From Solimonas sp041659605 (lineage in GTDB: Bacteria; Pseudomonadota; Gammaproteobacteria; Nevskiales; Nevskiaceae), in the NCBI GenBank assembly GCA_041659605.1, contig JBAZXW010000004.1, positions 62,001 through 126,000 of the forward strand: a DNA stretch of 64,000 bases. The letters run 5' to 3'. Positions 34,348 to 42,587 of this stretch are shown here, piece by piece. Position numbers and translations under genes: made by a program. Position 1 is the first letter of the stretch. Each line of letters opens with the position of its first letter. The notes beneath the pieces are model-generated. The model was not told the origin of the DNA. It ran no database searches and saw nothing but the letters and a program-made list of their open reading frames with translations.

Positions 34348-35778
34348 ATGAATCGACTCGTTCCCGTATTGCTCGCCGGCGGATCCGGAACGCGCCTATG
34401 GCCGCTGTCCCGAGAGGCGTTTCCCAAGCAGTTTCTCAAAATCGGCGGCGAACGCACGTTGCTGCAGCAGACGGCGCTGCGTGGGCAGCAGCTCGATGGC
34501 GCCGCGCCGCCGGTCGTCATCTGCGGCGAGCAACACCGTTTCATCGTCGCCGAACAGCTGCGCGAAATCGGAATCGGTGATGCCACGATCATTCTGGAGC
34601 CGGAAGGGCGGAACACCGCACCCGCGGCCGCGATTGCCGCGCTGCATGTCCGCAGCCGCTACGGCGACGACGCCCAGATCTTCTTGATGAGCGCGGATCA
34701 CGTCGTTGCCGACGTGCCCGCGTTTTGTGCCGCTGCCGCGCGCGCTGCTTTTGCGGCGCGGCAGGGACGACTGATGTTGTTTGGCATCAGGCCGACGCGT
34801 CCGGAAACGGGCTATGGCTACCTCCGGCGCGGCGAGTCGCTCGGTGACGGGATCTACCGGGTCGCCCAGTTTGTCGAAAAGCCGGACCTCGAACGTGCGC
34901 GGGAGTTCGTCCGTGATGGCTTGCACGACTGGAATGGTGGGTTGTTCCTGTTCCAGGCCGGCCTGTTCCTGAGCGAGCTTGAACGCTTCGAGCCAGACAT
35001 GGTTGCGGCCTGCAAGGCGGCGCTCGACCAGGCCCGGCGCGATCTGGATTTCATCCGGCTCGATGCGGCGGCGTTCAGACAGGCACGCGCCGACTCCATC
35101 GACTACGCCCTGATGGAGAAAACCGACAAGGCGGCGCTGGTACCGATGGATGCCGGATGGGACGACGTCGGATCCTGGGCCTACCTGGACAAGCTGCCCA
35201 AGGATGCGCACGGCAACTACAGTCACGGCGATGTCCTGATCGAGGACAGCAGCAACGTCCTGGTGCACAGCGAGTCGCGTCTGGTTGCTGCGCTTGGTCT
35301 CAACGATCAGGTGATCGTCGAGACCAAGGATGCGGTACTGGTGACGACGCGCGAGCACGCGCAGAACGTCAAGTCGCTCGTGGCCCGGCTCAAGGCCGCC
35401 AAGCGGAACGAAGCGCAGGAGCACCCGGCCGTGCACCGTCCTTGGGGCTCCTACGAAGGCATCGCGGTCGGCCCCCGTTTCCAGGTGAAGAAAATCGTCG
35501 TCAAGCCGGGGCACAAGCTCAGCCTGCAGATGCATCATCATCGGGCCGAGCATTGGATCGTCGTCAGCGGTACGGCGCGGGTGACCTGCGGCGAAAAGGA
35601 TTTCCTGATCACCGAAAATCAGTCGACCTACATTCCCCTGGGCGTCAGGCATCGGCTGGAAAATCCAGGCAGCGTGCCCTTGGAACTGATCGAAGTGCAG
35701 TCCGGCGGCTATCTCGGCGAGGACGATATCGTTCGCTTCGATGATGCCTATGGACGCAAAGAGCCGCCCGCGCGCTGA
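34348..35778 (+). CDS. manC: Mannose-1-phosphate guanylyltransferase / mannose-6-phosphate isomerase
   Basis: A 476-residue bifunctional enzyme of the AlgA/ManC type. The N-terminal nucleotidyltransferase has LAGGSGTRLWPLSRE (9-23), FVEKP and the WNGG block; the C-terminal cupin-type isomerase domain has KPGHKLSLQMHHHRAEHW and the IPLGVRHRLENPG region. It forms GDP-mannose from mannose-1-phosphate and GTP. Pseudomonas has this gene (algA) at the end of the alginate operon; here it sits 30 kb from algD beside cpsG, so a second copy beyond the left edge is possible. A 115-bp gap with no evident gene precedes it. Confidence 0.96.
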   Translation: MNRLVPVLLAGGSGTRLWPLSREAFPKQFLKIGGERTLLQQTALRGQQLDGAAPPVVICGEQHRFIVAEQLREIGIGDATIILEPEGRNTAPAAAIAALHVRSRYGDDAQIFLMSADHVVADVPAFCAAAARAAFAARQGRLMLFGIRPTRPETGYGYLRRGESLGDGIYRVAQFVEKPDLERAREFVRDGLHDWNGGLFLFQAGLFLSELERFEPDMVAACKAALDQARRDLDFIRLDAAAFRQARADSIDYALMEKTDKAALVPMDAGWDDVGSWAYLDKLPKDAHGNYSHGDVLIEDSSNVLVHSESRLVAALGLNDQVIVETKDAVLVTTREHAQNVKSLVARLKAAKRNEAQEHPAVHRPWGSYEGIAVGPRFQVKKIVVKPGHKLSLQMHHHRAEHWIVVSGTARVTCGEKDFLITENQSTYIPLGVRHRLENPGSVPLELIEVQSGGYLGEDDIVRFDDAYGRKEPPAR

Positions 35779-35785
35779 CGAAACC

Positions 35786-36727
35786 TCAGCGCCGCGCCGA
35801 CGACTCGTGATCGAGGTACCAGCGGTAGGTCTTCTCGATGCCGTCGCGCAGGGGGACGCGGGCGTTCCAGCCGAGCGCGTGCAGCTTTGAAACATCGAGC
35901 AGCTTGCGCGGCGCCCCATCCGGTTTCGACAGGTCCTGTTCGATAGGGCCCGTGTAGCCGACGACATCCTTGATGGTTTCCGCCAGTTCGCGAATGGTGA
36001 TGTCGGTACCGACGCCGACGTTGACGATGTCCTCGCCGGAATAGTTCCGCATCAGGAAGACAGCGGCGCTGCCCAGGTCGTCCGCGTGGAGAAATTCGCG
36101 CCGTGGGGACCCGGTGCCCCACATCACGACCTGCGCGTCTCCGCGCAGCCTGGCATCGTGGAATTTGCGGATCAGGCCGGGCATGACGTGGGAGTTTTCC
36201 AGGCTGAAGTTGTCGCCCGGACCGTAAAGGTTGGTCGGCATCAGCGAAATCGCGTCGAAGCCGTACTGCCGCCGGTACGCCTGGCACGTCTTGATGCCCG
36301 CGATCTTGGCGACCGCGTACCACTCGTTCGTGGGTTCCAGCGGTCCCGTCAGCAGGCTGCTTTCCTGCATCGGCTGCGGCGCATGCTTGGGATAGATGCA
36401 CGACGACCCGAGAAACTGCAGTTTGCGCGCGCCGAACTTCCAGGCCGCGTGGATCACGTTGGTCTGGATGACCAGATTGTCGCGGATGAATTCGGCAGGG
36501 TAGGTGCTATTGGCGTGGATGCCGCCGACCTTCGCCGCAGCGAGGAACACGTACTCCGGCCGCTCGCGCTCGAAGAACGCTTCAACGGCGGCCGGGGTCG
36601 TCAAGTCGAGTTCGGTGTGGTTGCGCGTGACCAGGTTGCGGTAACCGGCCGCTGCAAGCTCGCGTGCGATCGCGGAACCGGCGAGGCCGCGATGTCCGGC
36701 GACGAAGATGCGTGCATTCAGGTCCAC
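35786..36727 (-). CDS. fcl: GDP-L-fucose synthase
   Basis: A 313-residue NADP-dependent epimerase-reductase that turns GDP-4-keto-6-deoxymannose into GDP-L-fucose. GHRGLAGSA binds NADP; SSCIYP and the catalytic NEWYAVAK (Tyr-x3-Lys) are present, as are GPGDNF and the RREFLHADDL segment. GTG 36727 is the start and lies only 7 bp after the gmd stop. Convergent with manC (7 bp between the stop codons). Confidence 0.95.
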   Translation of the reverse strand: MDLNARIFVAGHRGLAGSAIARELAAAGYRNLVTRNHTELDLTTPAAVEAFFERERPEYVFLAAAKVGGIHANSTYPAEFIRDNLVIQTNVIHAAWKFGARKLQFLGSSCIYPKHAPQPMQESSLLTGPLEPTNEWYAVAKIAGIKTCQAYRRQYGFDAISLMPTNLYGPGDNFSLENSHVMPGLIRKFHDARLRGDAQVVMWGTGSPRREFLHADDLGSAAVFLMRNYSGEDIVNVGVGTDITIRELAETIKDVVGYTGPIEQDLSKPDGAPRKLLDVSKLHALGWNARVPLRDGIEKTYRWYLDHESSARR

Positions 36728-36734
36728 GTTCGCG

Positions 36735-37847
36735 TCACTCGTGGTGGTCGAAGGTCTTGAACCCTGCGAGCTTGACGAGGCTGTCGCGCTTGGCCGAACG
36801 CAGGTCCTCATCGACCATTTCGCGGACCAGTTCGTCGAAACCGGTGCGCGGGACCCAGCCCAGTTTTTCGCGGGCCTTGGACGGATCGCCCAGCAGCGTC
36901 TCCACTTCCGCAGGCCTGAAGTAACGCGGGTCCACGGCAAGGACCTTCTGACCCGGCCTCACCCGCAGTTCCGCATTGGTAACCGCCGCGACGACGCCGG
37001 ATTCGTTGACGCCTTGTCCCTGCCACTCGATGGAGAAGCCCAGGCGCTGAGCGGCGCCATCGACGAACTGACGGACTGAGTACTGAACACCCGTCGCGAT
37101 GACGAAGTCTTCGGGCTGCTCCTGCTGCAGCATCAGCCACTGCGCTTCGACGTAATCCCGCGCGTGCCCCCAGTCGCGCCGCGCGTCGAGATTGCCCAGA
37201 AACAGGCAGTCCTGCAGGCCCAGCGCGATACGCGCCAGGCCGCGGGTGATTTTCCGCGTGACGAAGGTTTCGCCGCGCATCGGCGATTCGTGATTGAACA
37301 GGATGCCGTTGCACGCGAACATGCCGTAGGACTCGCGGTAGTTCACGGTGATCCAGTACGCATACAGCTTGGCGACGCCGTACGGCGAGCGCGGATAAAA
37401 GGGAGTTGTTTCCTTCTGCGGAATTTCCTGGACCTTGCCGAAGAGCTCGGAGGTCGACGCCTGGTAGAAGCGCGTCTTCTTTTCAAGGCCGAGGATGCGG
37501 ATGGCCTCCAGCAGCCGCAACGTTCCGATCGCGTCGCTGTTCGCCGTGTATTCGGGGCTTTCGAAGGAGACCGCGACGTGCGATTGCGCGCCCAGGTTGT
37601 AGATCTCGTCCGGCTGTACCTGCTGGATCACCCGGATCAGGTTGGTCGAGTCCGTCAGGTCGCCGTAATGCAGGATCAAGCGCCGGCCCGATTCGTGAGG
37701 GTCTTGATAGAGATGGTCAATGCGGTCGGTGTTGAACATCGAGGCGCGACGCTTGATGCCGTGCACTTCGTAGCCTTTGTTCAACAGGAACTCGGCCAGA
37801 TATGCGCCATCCTGTCCGGTGATGCCGGTGACGACTGCCTTTTTCAT
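36735..37847 (-). CDS. gmd: GDP-mannose 4,6-dehydratase
   Basis: A 370-residue enzyme that dehydrates GDP-mannose to GDP-4-keto-6-deoxymannose, the first step to GDP-fucose or GDP-rhamnose. TGITGQDGAYLAEFLL (8-23) is the NADP site; QASTSELFG and the catalytic YGVAKLYAYW are intact; NHESPMRGETFVTRK and RDWGHARDYVEAQ complete the family signature. ATG 37847 begins MKKAVVTG. It shares its substrate with AlgD, so it competes with alginate for GDP-mannose. Confidence 0.97.
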   Translation of the reverse strand: MKKAVVTGITGQDGAYLAEFLLNKGYEVHGIKRRASMFNTDRIDHLYQDPHESGRRLILHYGDLTDSTNLIRVIQQVQPDEIYNLGAQSHVAVSFESPEYTANSDAIGTLRLLEAIRILGLEKKTRFYQASTSELFGKVQEIPQKETTPFYPRSPYGVAKLYAYWITVNYRESYGMFACNGILFNHESPMRGETFVTRKITRGLARIALGLQDCLFLGNLDARRDWGHARDYVEAQWLMLQQEQPEDFVIATGVQYSVRQFVDGAAQRLGFSIEWQGQGVNESGVVAAVTNAELRVRPGQKVLAVDPRYFRPAEVETLLGDPSKAREKLGWVPRTGFDELVREMVDEDLRSAKRDSLVKLAGFKTFDHHE

Positions 37848-37959
37848 TCCACTAGAACCTGTGATGTGGCTTGAGCTGCGACGGGGAGCCTCTGCCGGGC
37901 GCTTGTACGAGATACTTCGAGATACTTTATCCAGTCCGTTGCCGACGCACGAGCCTGCT

Positions 37960-40900
37960 TCACAGCATCCACCACGTCGGCAGCCAGCGCAGAGACACGA
38001 ACCAGGCCTTCGGCGCCGGGTGGCCGGAGATCGTCGGATAGAACCATACGAACAGAACGCCGGCGACCGCAAGACTGGTGATCGGCAGCCCGCGCAGGCG
38101 CGGATGGCGACCCAGGCCGATGATGTAATTCGCCAGCAGCGGAATCAGAACCAGCGCGGCCGGGTAATAGTGGTAGTTGAAGATCGCACGATCGATCAGA
38201 GCCCACGGCACATACAGGCTCGCGTAGCTGCCCAGCAGCAACGCGTCGAGCGCACGTGCCTGGCGCAGGTTGCGCCACAGCGAGATGCAGACCAGCGAGG
38301 TCGTGCCCCACCAGATCAGCGGGTTGCCGAGAATCGAGATCACCGAGCGCGGCTCGCCTTCGCCGGTGAACACCCACAGCGGTTTCAAGTCCAGGGGCCA
38401 TGACCAGAACGGCGACGAGAACGGATGGGTGCTGGTCAGCTTCGAGTGGTAGTCGAAGATGTCGCGCTGCGACTTGACCACCTGCATGAAGCCTTCGCTG
38501 CTGAGCAGCGAAGGCGCGTGATCCAGGCAGCGCAGGAACGGGATGTAACTGACGTAGTAGATCAACGCTGGAAGCACGGCGAATGCCAGTGCCGCGCCGA
38601 GCGTACGTTGCGCGGTCGGAAGCCCGTTGCGCAGGCCGTCGCGCGCCAGGCCACTGCCGACGCTGAACAGGAAGAACAGCAGCACGCCGATGCCCGCGTA
38701 CAGCGCGCTCCACTTGACGGCGATCGCGGTGCCCAGGCTCGCGCCGGCGGCGATCAAGGCCGGGCTCGGCCGCCAGCCGTCGCGCCAGTCTGTGTTCCGC
38801 CGCAGCCAGAACGCCTGCCACAGGAACAGCACGCTCAGCAGGATGAACAGGCCGAGGATCGCGTCGATCGTCGCGTAGCGGCCGATCGTGAAGCGCGAGA
38901 ACTCGAACAGGCCCAGGCCGCCGGTGAGCAGCATCGCGCGCAGCGTGCCGTTGAACAGCCAGCCGGCCCAGGCCAGCACTCCGACCGTCAGCGCGGACGC
39001 GAGCACGCCGGCGAAGCGCCAGCCGAACGGGGTCATGCCCAGCGCGTCGATGCCCAGGGAGATCAGCCATTTCCCGAGCGGCGGATGGGTGGTTTCGTAG
39101 ATCGGCAGCCGGTGCAGAAACTCGTAGGCGGTGCGGCCGTGATAGATCTCGTCGAAGTACGGGCTGGCCATGTAGCCGCGCCGGGCGAGCCAGGTCGACG
39201 GCTCGTCGATGAGTTGACGTGCGGCATCGGCCGCCAGGTCCGAGCCTTCGAGCGTGGCCGGCACGAGCGCATGGCCGTCGGCGTCGAGCAGGCCGAGCTC
39301 GTTGACGCGCCATCCGGTACCGGCCGCATGCCAGCGATAGCGCGTACTCGGAACGGCTTTGCTCAAATCGACTTCGTGGAGCTTGTAGAAATCGACCAGC
39401 TCGCGCTCGGGGATCAGCTCGACCCACTGTTCGCCGACCCACTGCTCCAGCCGCAGCTTGACGGTGTTCTCGCCGGCATAGACCAGCGCCTTGCGCGCGG
39501 TGACCGGCAGGTCGTAGCGGTACTCGACGCTGAAGCCGTCGCTCTTCAGGCCGTGGGTGGGATAGTTCGTCGTGCCGACGCGGTACAGGCCCAGCCCGAG
39601 CGCGAAGAGGGTGAGTCCTGCGACCGCGGCGGTTTGCCGCAGGCCCCAGCGCGGCAGAGATGCGGGTGGCGCGATCGGTGCCACATCCGGCAGCCGCAGG
39701 CGCGGCAGGCGGCTCGCAACGCGGCTCGGCCAGTCGGGGATCTGCCAGTACAGCAGGGTCAGCACGGATGCGGCGATGTTGATCACCGAGCTGGCGCGGA
39801 TGAAGGGTGTGTCCGCGGGCGCGATCTGCGCCAGATCGATGTAGTGGTAGTAGACGTAGGCGATGTTGGCCAGACTCGCGAAGGTCCAGGTCAGGATCAG
39901 CGGCAGACGCACGCGCACCGGATCGAGCACGAACAGCATCGGCAGCAGCATCAGGATGTAGCGCTCATGCATGCGCGGGGCGAGCATGAAGAAGGCGATG
40001 GTTGCCAGCACGAAGGCCCAGGCCATCAACGAACCGCGGGCCTCGACGTCCGCAGTGCGGCGCAGGCGCAGCCCCAGATGGATCGCCGCCGCCAGAATGG
40101 CGACGGCGGCGTCGATCAGCGCCCAGGTCTGCATCGGCAGGCCGAAGGCAATACCCGCATCCCGTCGCCAGTTCCAGCCCATCAGTGCCCACAGGTTGTA
40201 GGCGTTGACGGTCATGTAGTTGTAGGTCTCGGCCGTGCTCAGGTACAGCGACGGCAGCCAGTCCCAAGGCCGTGACCAGGCGAACGGCAGGACAATCAGC
40301 GCGAAGGTGATCAGGCCGACGATCAGCGCCGAGAGGATCTGCCGCAGCGAGCCGCTGATCAGAAGTGCAATGCCGAAGACGCCCGCGTACAGCGCACCTT
40401 GCGGCTTGAAGGCCACGGCGACTGCGAAGATCAGCGCGGCTGGCACGATGCGCTGCGCGCGCCACGCGCTCCAACCCAGCACGATCATCAGACACAGCAG
40501 CGCCTCGGTCTGTCCCCACAGCGCGCCGGTGAAGATCATCGCCGGATTGAGCCAGTACAGGCTGGCCAGTCCCCAGCCGCGGGCATTGCCGAGCTGCTGT
40601 CGAAGGTTCTGGAGCAGCATCAGCGAGACGGCGATATCGCAGAGCAGCGCCGGGATCTTGACCAGTGCCGTGAAGTGCGCCGATCCGCCCCAGTCGAGCG
40701 CACGGGCGATCGTGCCCAGCGCCGCCAGCACGTACATGTAGAACGGCGGGTAGTCGGCGAAATAGCCTTCCTTGTACAGGTTCAGCGGATCGGCCGGATC
40801 GGAGGCCGTCAGTGCCCAGGCCTTGTACGTTCCGGTGTCGTAGTGGAAGCCGCTGTCCCAGAGCAGTGGCAGGCGCAGCAGCACACCCACGACTAGCCAG

Positions 40901-41028
40901 GCCAGGACCTGGGTCATGCGCGGATCGACCAGAGGCGAAGGGCCGGACGCGATCGTGCGGCGGATGACGAAGCCTGCGACCAGCAGGAAGGCCGAGCCGT
41001 ACAGGCTCACAAACGCCACGCTATTCAT
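37960..41028 (-). CDS. Double polytopic glycosyltransferase: GT-C N-half fused to a PMT (GT39) C-half
   Basis: A 1022-residue protein with about 20 membrane helices in two blocks. The first block (1-470) looks like a GT-C enzyme of the mannosyltransferase/DUF2029 kind: DSGFHYDTGTYKAWA in the first loop, FADYPPFYMY, AFKPQGALYA. A hydrophilic beta-rich segment (about 495-620, KALVYAGENTVKLRLEQW) follows. The second block (620-1022) has PMT landmarks YFDEIYHGRT (acidic pair near 625), THPPLGKWL (near 648) and GRYATIDA. Predicted: transfer of sugars from polyprenyl-phosphate donors on the periplasmic side. Acceptor unknown. Divergent from gtrA-gtrB. Confidence 0.85.
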   Translation of the reverse strand: MNSVAFVSLYGSAFLLVAGFVIRRTIASGPSPLVDPRMTQVLAWLVVGVLLRLPLLWDSGFHYDTGTYKAWALTASDPADPLNLYKEGYFADYPPFYMYVLAALGTIARALDWGGSAHFTALVKIPALLCDIAVSLMLLQNLRQQLGNARGWGLASLYWLNPAMIFTGALWGQTEALLCLMIVLGWSAWRAQRIVPAALIFAVAVAFKPQGALYAGVFGIALLISGSLRQILSALIVGLITFALIVLPFAWSRPWDWLPSLYLSTAETYNYMTVNAYNLWALMGWNWRRDAGIAFGLPMQTWALIDAAVAILAAAIHLGLRLRRTADVEARGSLMAWAFVLATIAFFMLAPRMHERYILMLLPMLFVLDPVRVRLPLILTWTFASLANIAYVYYHYIDLAQIAPADTPFIRASSVINIAASVLTLLYWQIPDWPSRVASRLPRLRLPDVAPIAPPASLPRWGLRQTAAVAGLTLFALGLGLYRVGTTNYPTHGLKSDGFSVEYRYDLPVTARKALVYAGENTVKLRLEQWVGEQWVELIPERELVDFYKLHEVDLSKAVPSTRYRWHAAGTGWRVNELGLLDADGHALVPATLEGSDLAADAARQLIDEPSTWLARRGYMASPYFDEIYHGRTAYEFLHRLPIYETTHPPLGKWLISLGIDALGMTPFGWRFAGVLASALTVGVLAWAGWLFNGTLRAMLLTGGLGLFEFSRFTIGRYATIDAILGLFILLSVLFLWQAFWLRRNTDWRDGWRPSPALIAAGASLGTAIAVKWSALYAGIGVLLFFLFSVGSGLARDGLRNGLPTAQRTLGAALAFAVLPALIYYVSYIPFLRCLDHAPSLLSSEGFMQVVKSQRDIFDYHSKLTSTHPFSSPFWSWPLDLKPLWVFTGEGEPRSVISILGNPLIWWGTTSLVCISLWRNLRQARALDALLLGSYASLYVPWALIDRAIFNYHYYPAALVLIPLLANYIIGLGRHPRLRGLPITSLAVAGVLFVWFYPTISGHPAPKAWFVSLRWLPTWWML

Positions 41029-41137
41029 GGCTGTGCGGAGACGCGATGCGAGGACACGAAGCGGCGCAGTTTACGCGTTATCATTTCCTGTCGGGCAGAT
41101 CCAAGCCGGCGCAACTCACGTCCACCCAAGAACAGCC

Positions 41138-41554
41138 ATGAGTCTGGACCGTTCCGCCGCCCGCCCCGGATTGCCGACGCGTTTCGTCCGTTTCCTGCTG
41201 GTGGGCGGGTTCGCGACCGTGCTCATGTACGTGCTGCTGATCATCGGCACGGAAATCCTGGGCATCGCTCCGGTGATCAGCTCGATTCTGGCCTATGTGC
41301 TCAGCGCGCTGGCGAACTACGCGCTCAACCACCGCTACACCTTCCGCAGCACGCAGGCGCATCGTGTCGCGCTGATCCGCTTCGCGATCGTGTCCGGCTG
41401 CGGCCTGTTGCTCAATACCGCGATCATGTATGTCGGCACCGAGCTTTATTCTTGGCATTATCTGATTGCGCAGGTGCTGGCAACGATCTGCGTCCTGTTC
41501 TGGAACTTTCTGGGGAGTCAGCTGTGGACGTTTCGGACGTCCGCGGCGAAATGA
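41138..41554 (+). CDS. gtrA: GtrA-family membrane protein
   Basis: A 138-residue protein with four membrane helices (about 18-38, 44-66, 80-100, 108-130), the GtrA layout: RFLLVGGFATVLMYV at the start and FWNFLGSQLWTF at the end. GtrA is thought to flip polyprenyl-phosphate-linked sugar across the inner membrane. ATG 41138 fits the family start. The stop overlaps the gtrB start (ATGA), and the glycosyltransferase gene is divergent 109 bp away. Confidence 0.92.
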   Translation: MSLDRSAARPGLPTRFVRFLLVGGFATVLMYVLLIIGTEILGIAPVISSILAYVLSALANYALNHRYTFRSTQAHRVALIRFAIVSGCGLLLNTAIMYVGTELYSWHYLIAQVLATICVLFWNFLGSQLWTFRTSAAK

Positions 41555-42543
41555 ACATGCCTGCCACGCAAGCCACTGCAGCGCCGATCCAGCTGGCGAT
41601 CGTCATGCCCTGCTACAACGAGGAGGCCGTGCTGCCGGAGACGATCCGTCGCGTCGGCGCGGTGCTCGACCGGCTCCGGGCAGCCGCCAAGATCAACGAG
41701 CGCAGCCGCATGGTCCTGGTCGACGACGGCAGCCGCGATCGCACCTGGGAGTTGATCGACGCGGCGTGCCACGGCAATCCGTGGGTGTCCGGCATCAAGC
41801 TTGCGCGCAATCACGGGCACCAGAACGCGCTGCTGGCCGGGCTGTTCACGACGGCGGGCGATGCGGTGATCTCGCTCGATGCCGACCTGCAGGACGACGT
41901 CGACGCGATCGAGGAGATGGTCGATCGTCACCTGGCCGGTGCTGACGTGGTGTACGGCGTTCGCCGCAAGCGCGATCTCGACAGCGTGTTCAAGCGTTCG
42001 ACCGCGCGCTGGTTCTACCGTGCGATGAACGCGCTGGGCGTCAAGCTGGTCAGCGATCACGCCGACTACCGTCTGCTGAGCCGGCGCGCGCTGGAGCATC
42101 TCAAGAACTTCCGCGAGGTGAACATCTTCCTGCGCGGCGTCGTGCCGATGCTCGGCTTCAACTCCGCCTACGTCTATTACGACCGCGCCGAACGCCACGC
42201 CGGCGAATCGAAGTATCCGCTGCGCAAGATGCTCAGCTTCGCGCTGAACGGCCTGACGTCCTTCTCGAACTTCCCGTTGCGCATGATCACTGCGCTCGGC
42301 TTCATCGTCTTCTTTTTTGCGCTGGCCGCGAGCAGCTGGATTCTGTATGTCGCCCTGTTCACCGATCGCGCGGTTCCGGGCTGGGCCTCCACGGCCTTGC
42401 CGATGTATCTTCTCGGCGGCGTGCAGCTGCTGTGCCTGGGGGTGATCGGCGAATACATCGGCCGCATCTACACCGAGGTCAAGTCGCGGCCACGCTACAT
42501 CATCGAGACCGTCGTCGATCCGCCGTCGGCGGAACGCCGCTAG
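41551..42543 (+). CDS. gtrB: GtrB-family polyprenyl-phosphate glycosyltransferase
   Basis: A 330-residue GT2 enzyme that loads a sugar from a nucleotide donor onto polyprenyl phosphate on the cytosolic face. VMPCYNEEAVLPETI opens the GT2 domain, DDGSRDRT and SLDADLQDD (metal binding) follow, with two C-terminal helices (about 245-268 and 280-305). It starts at ATG 41551 inside the gtrA stop. The product could be the donor for the double glycosyltransferase encoded divergently. Confidence 0.94.
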   Translation: MNMPATQATAAPIQLAIVMPCYNEEAVLPETIRRVGAVLDRLRAAAKINERSRMVLVDDGSRDRTWELIDAACHGNPWVSGIKLARNHGHQNALLAGLFTTAGDAVISLDADLQDDVDAIEEMVDRHLAGADVVYGVRRKRDLDSVFKRSTARWFYRAMNALGVKLVSDHADYRLLSRRALEHLKNFREVNIFLRGVVPMLGFNSAYVYYDRAERHAGESKYPLRKMLSFALNGLTSFSNFPLRMITALGFIVFFFALAASSWILYVALFTDRAVPGWASTALPMYLLGGVQLLCLGVIGEYIGRIYTEVKSRPRYIIETVVDPPSAERR

Positions 42544-42587
42544 CGCCGGGATCGTGTTTTGAGCCGGTGACGGGTTCTAATGCCGGG

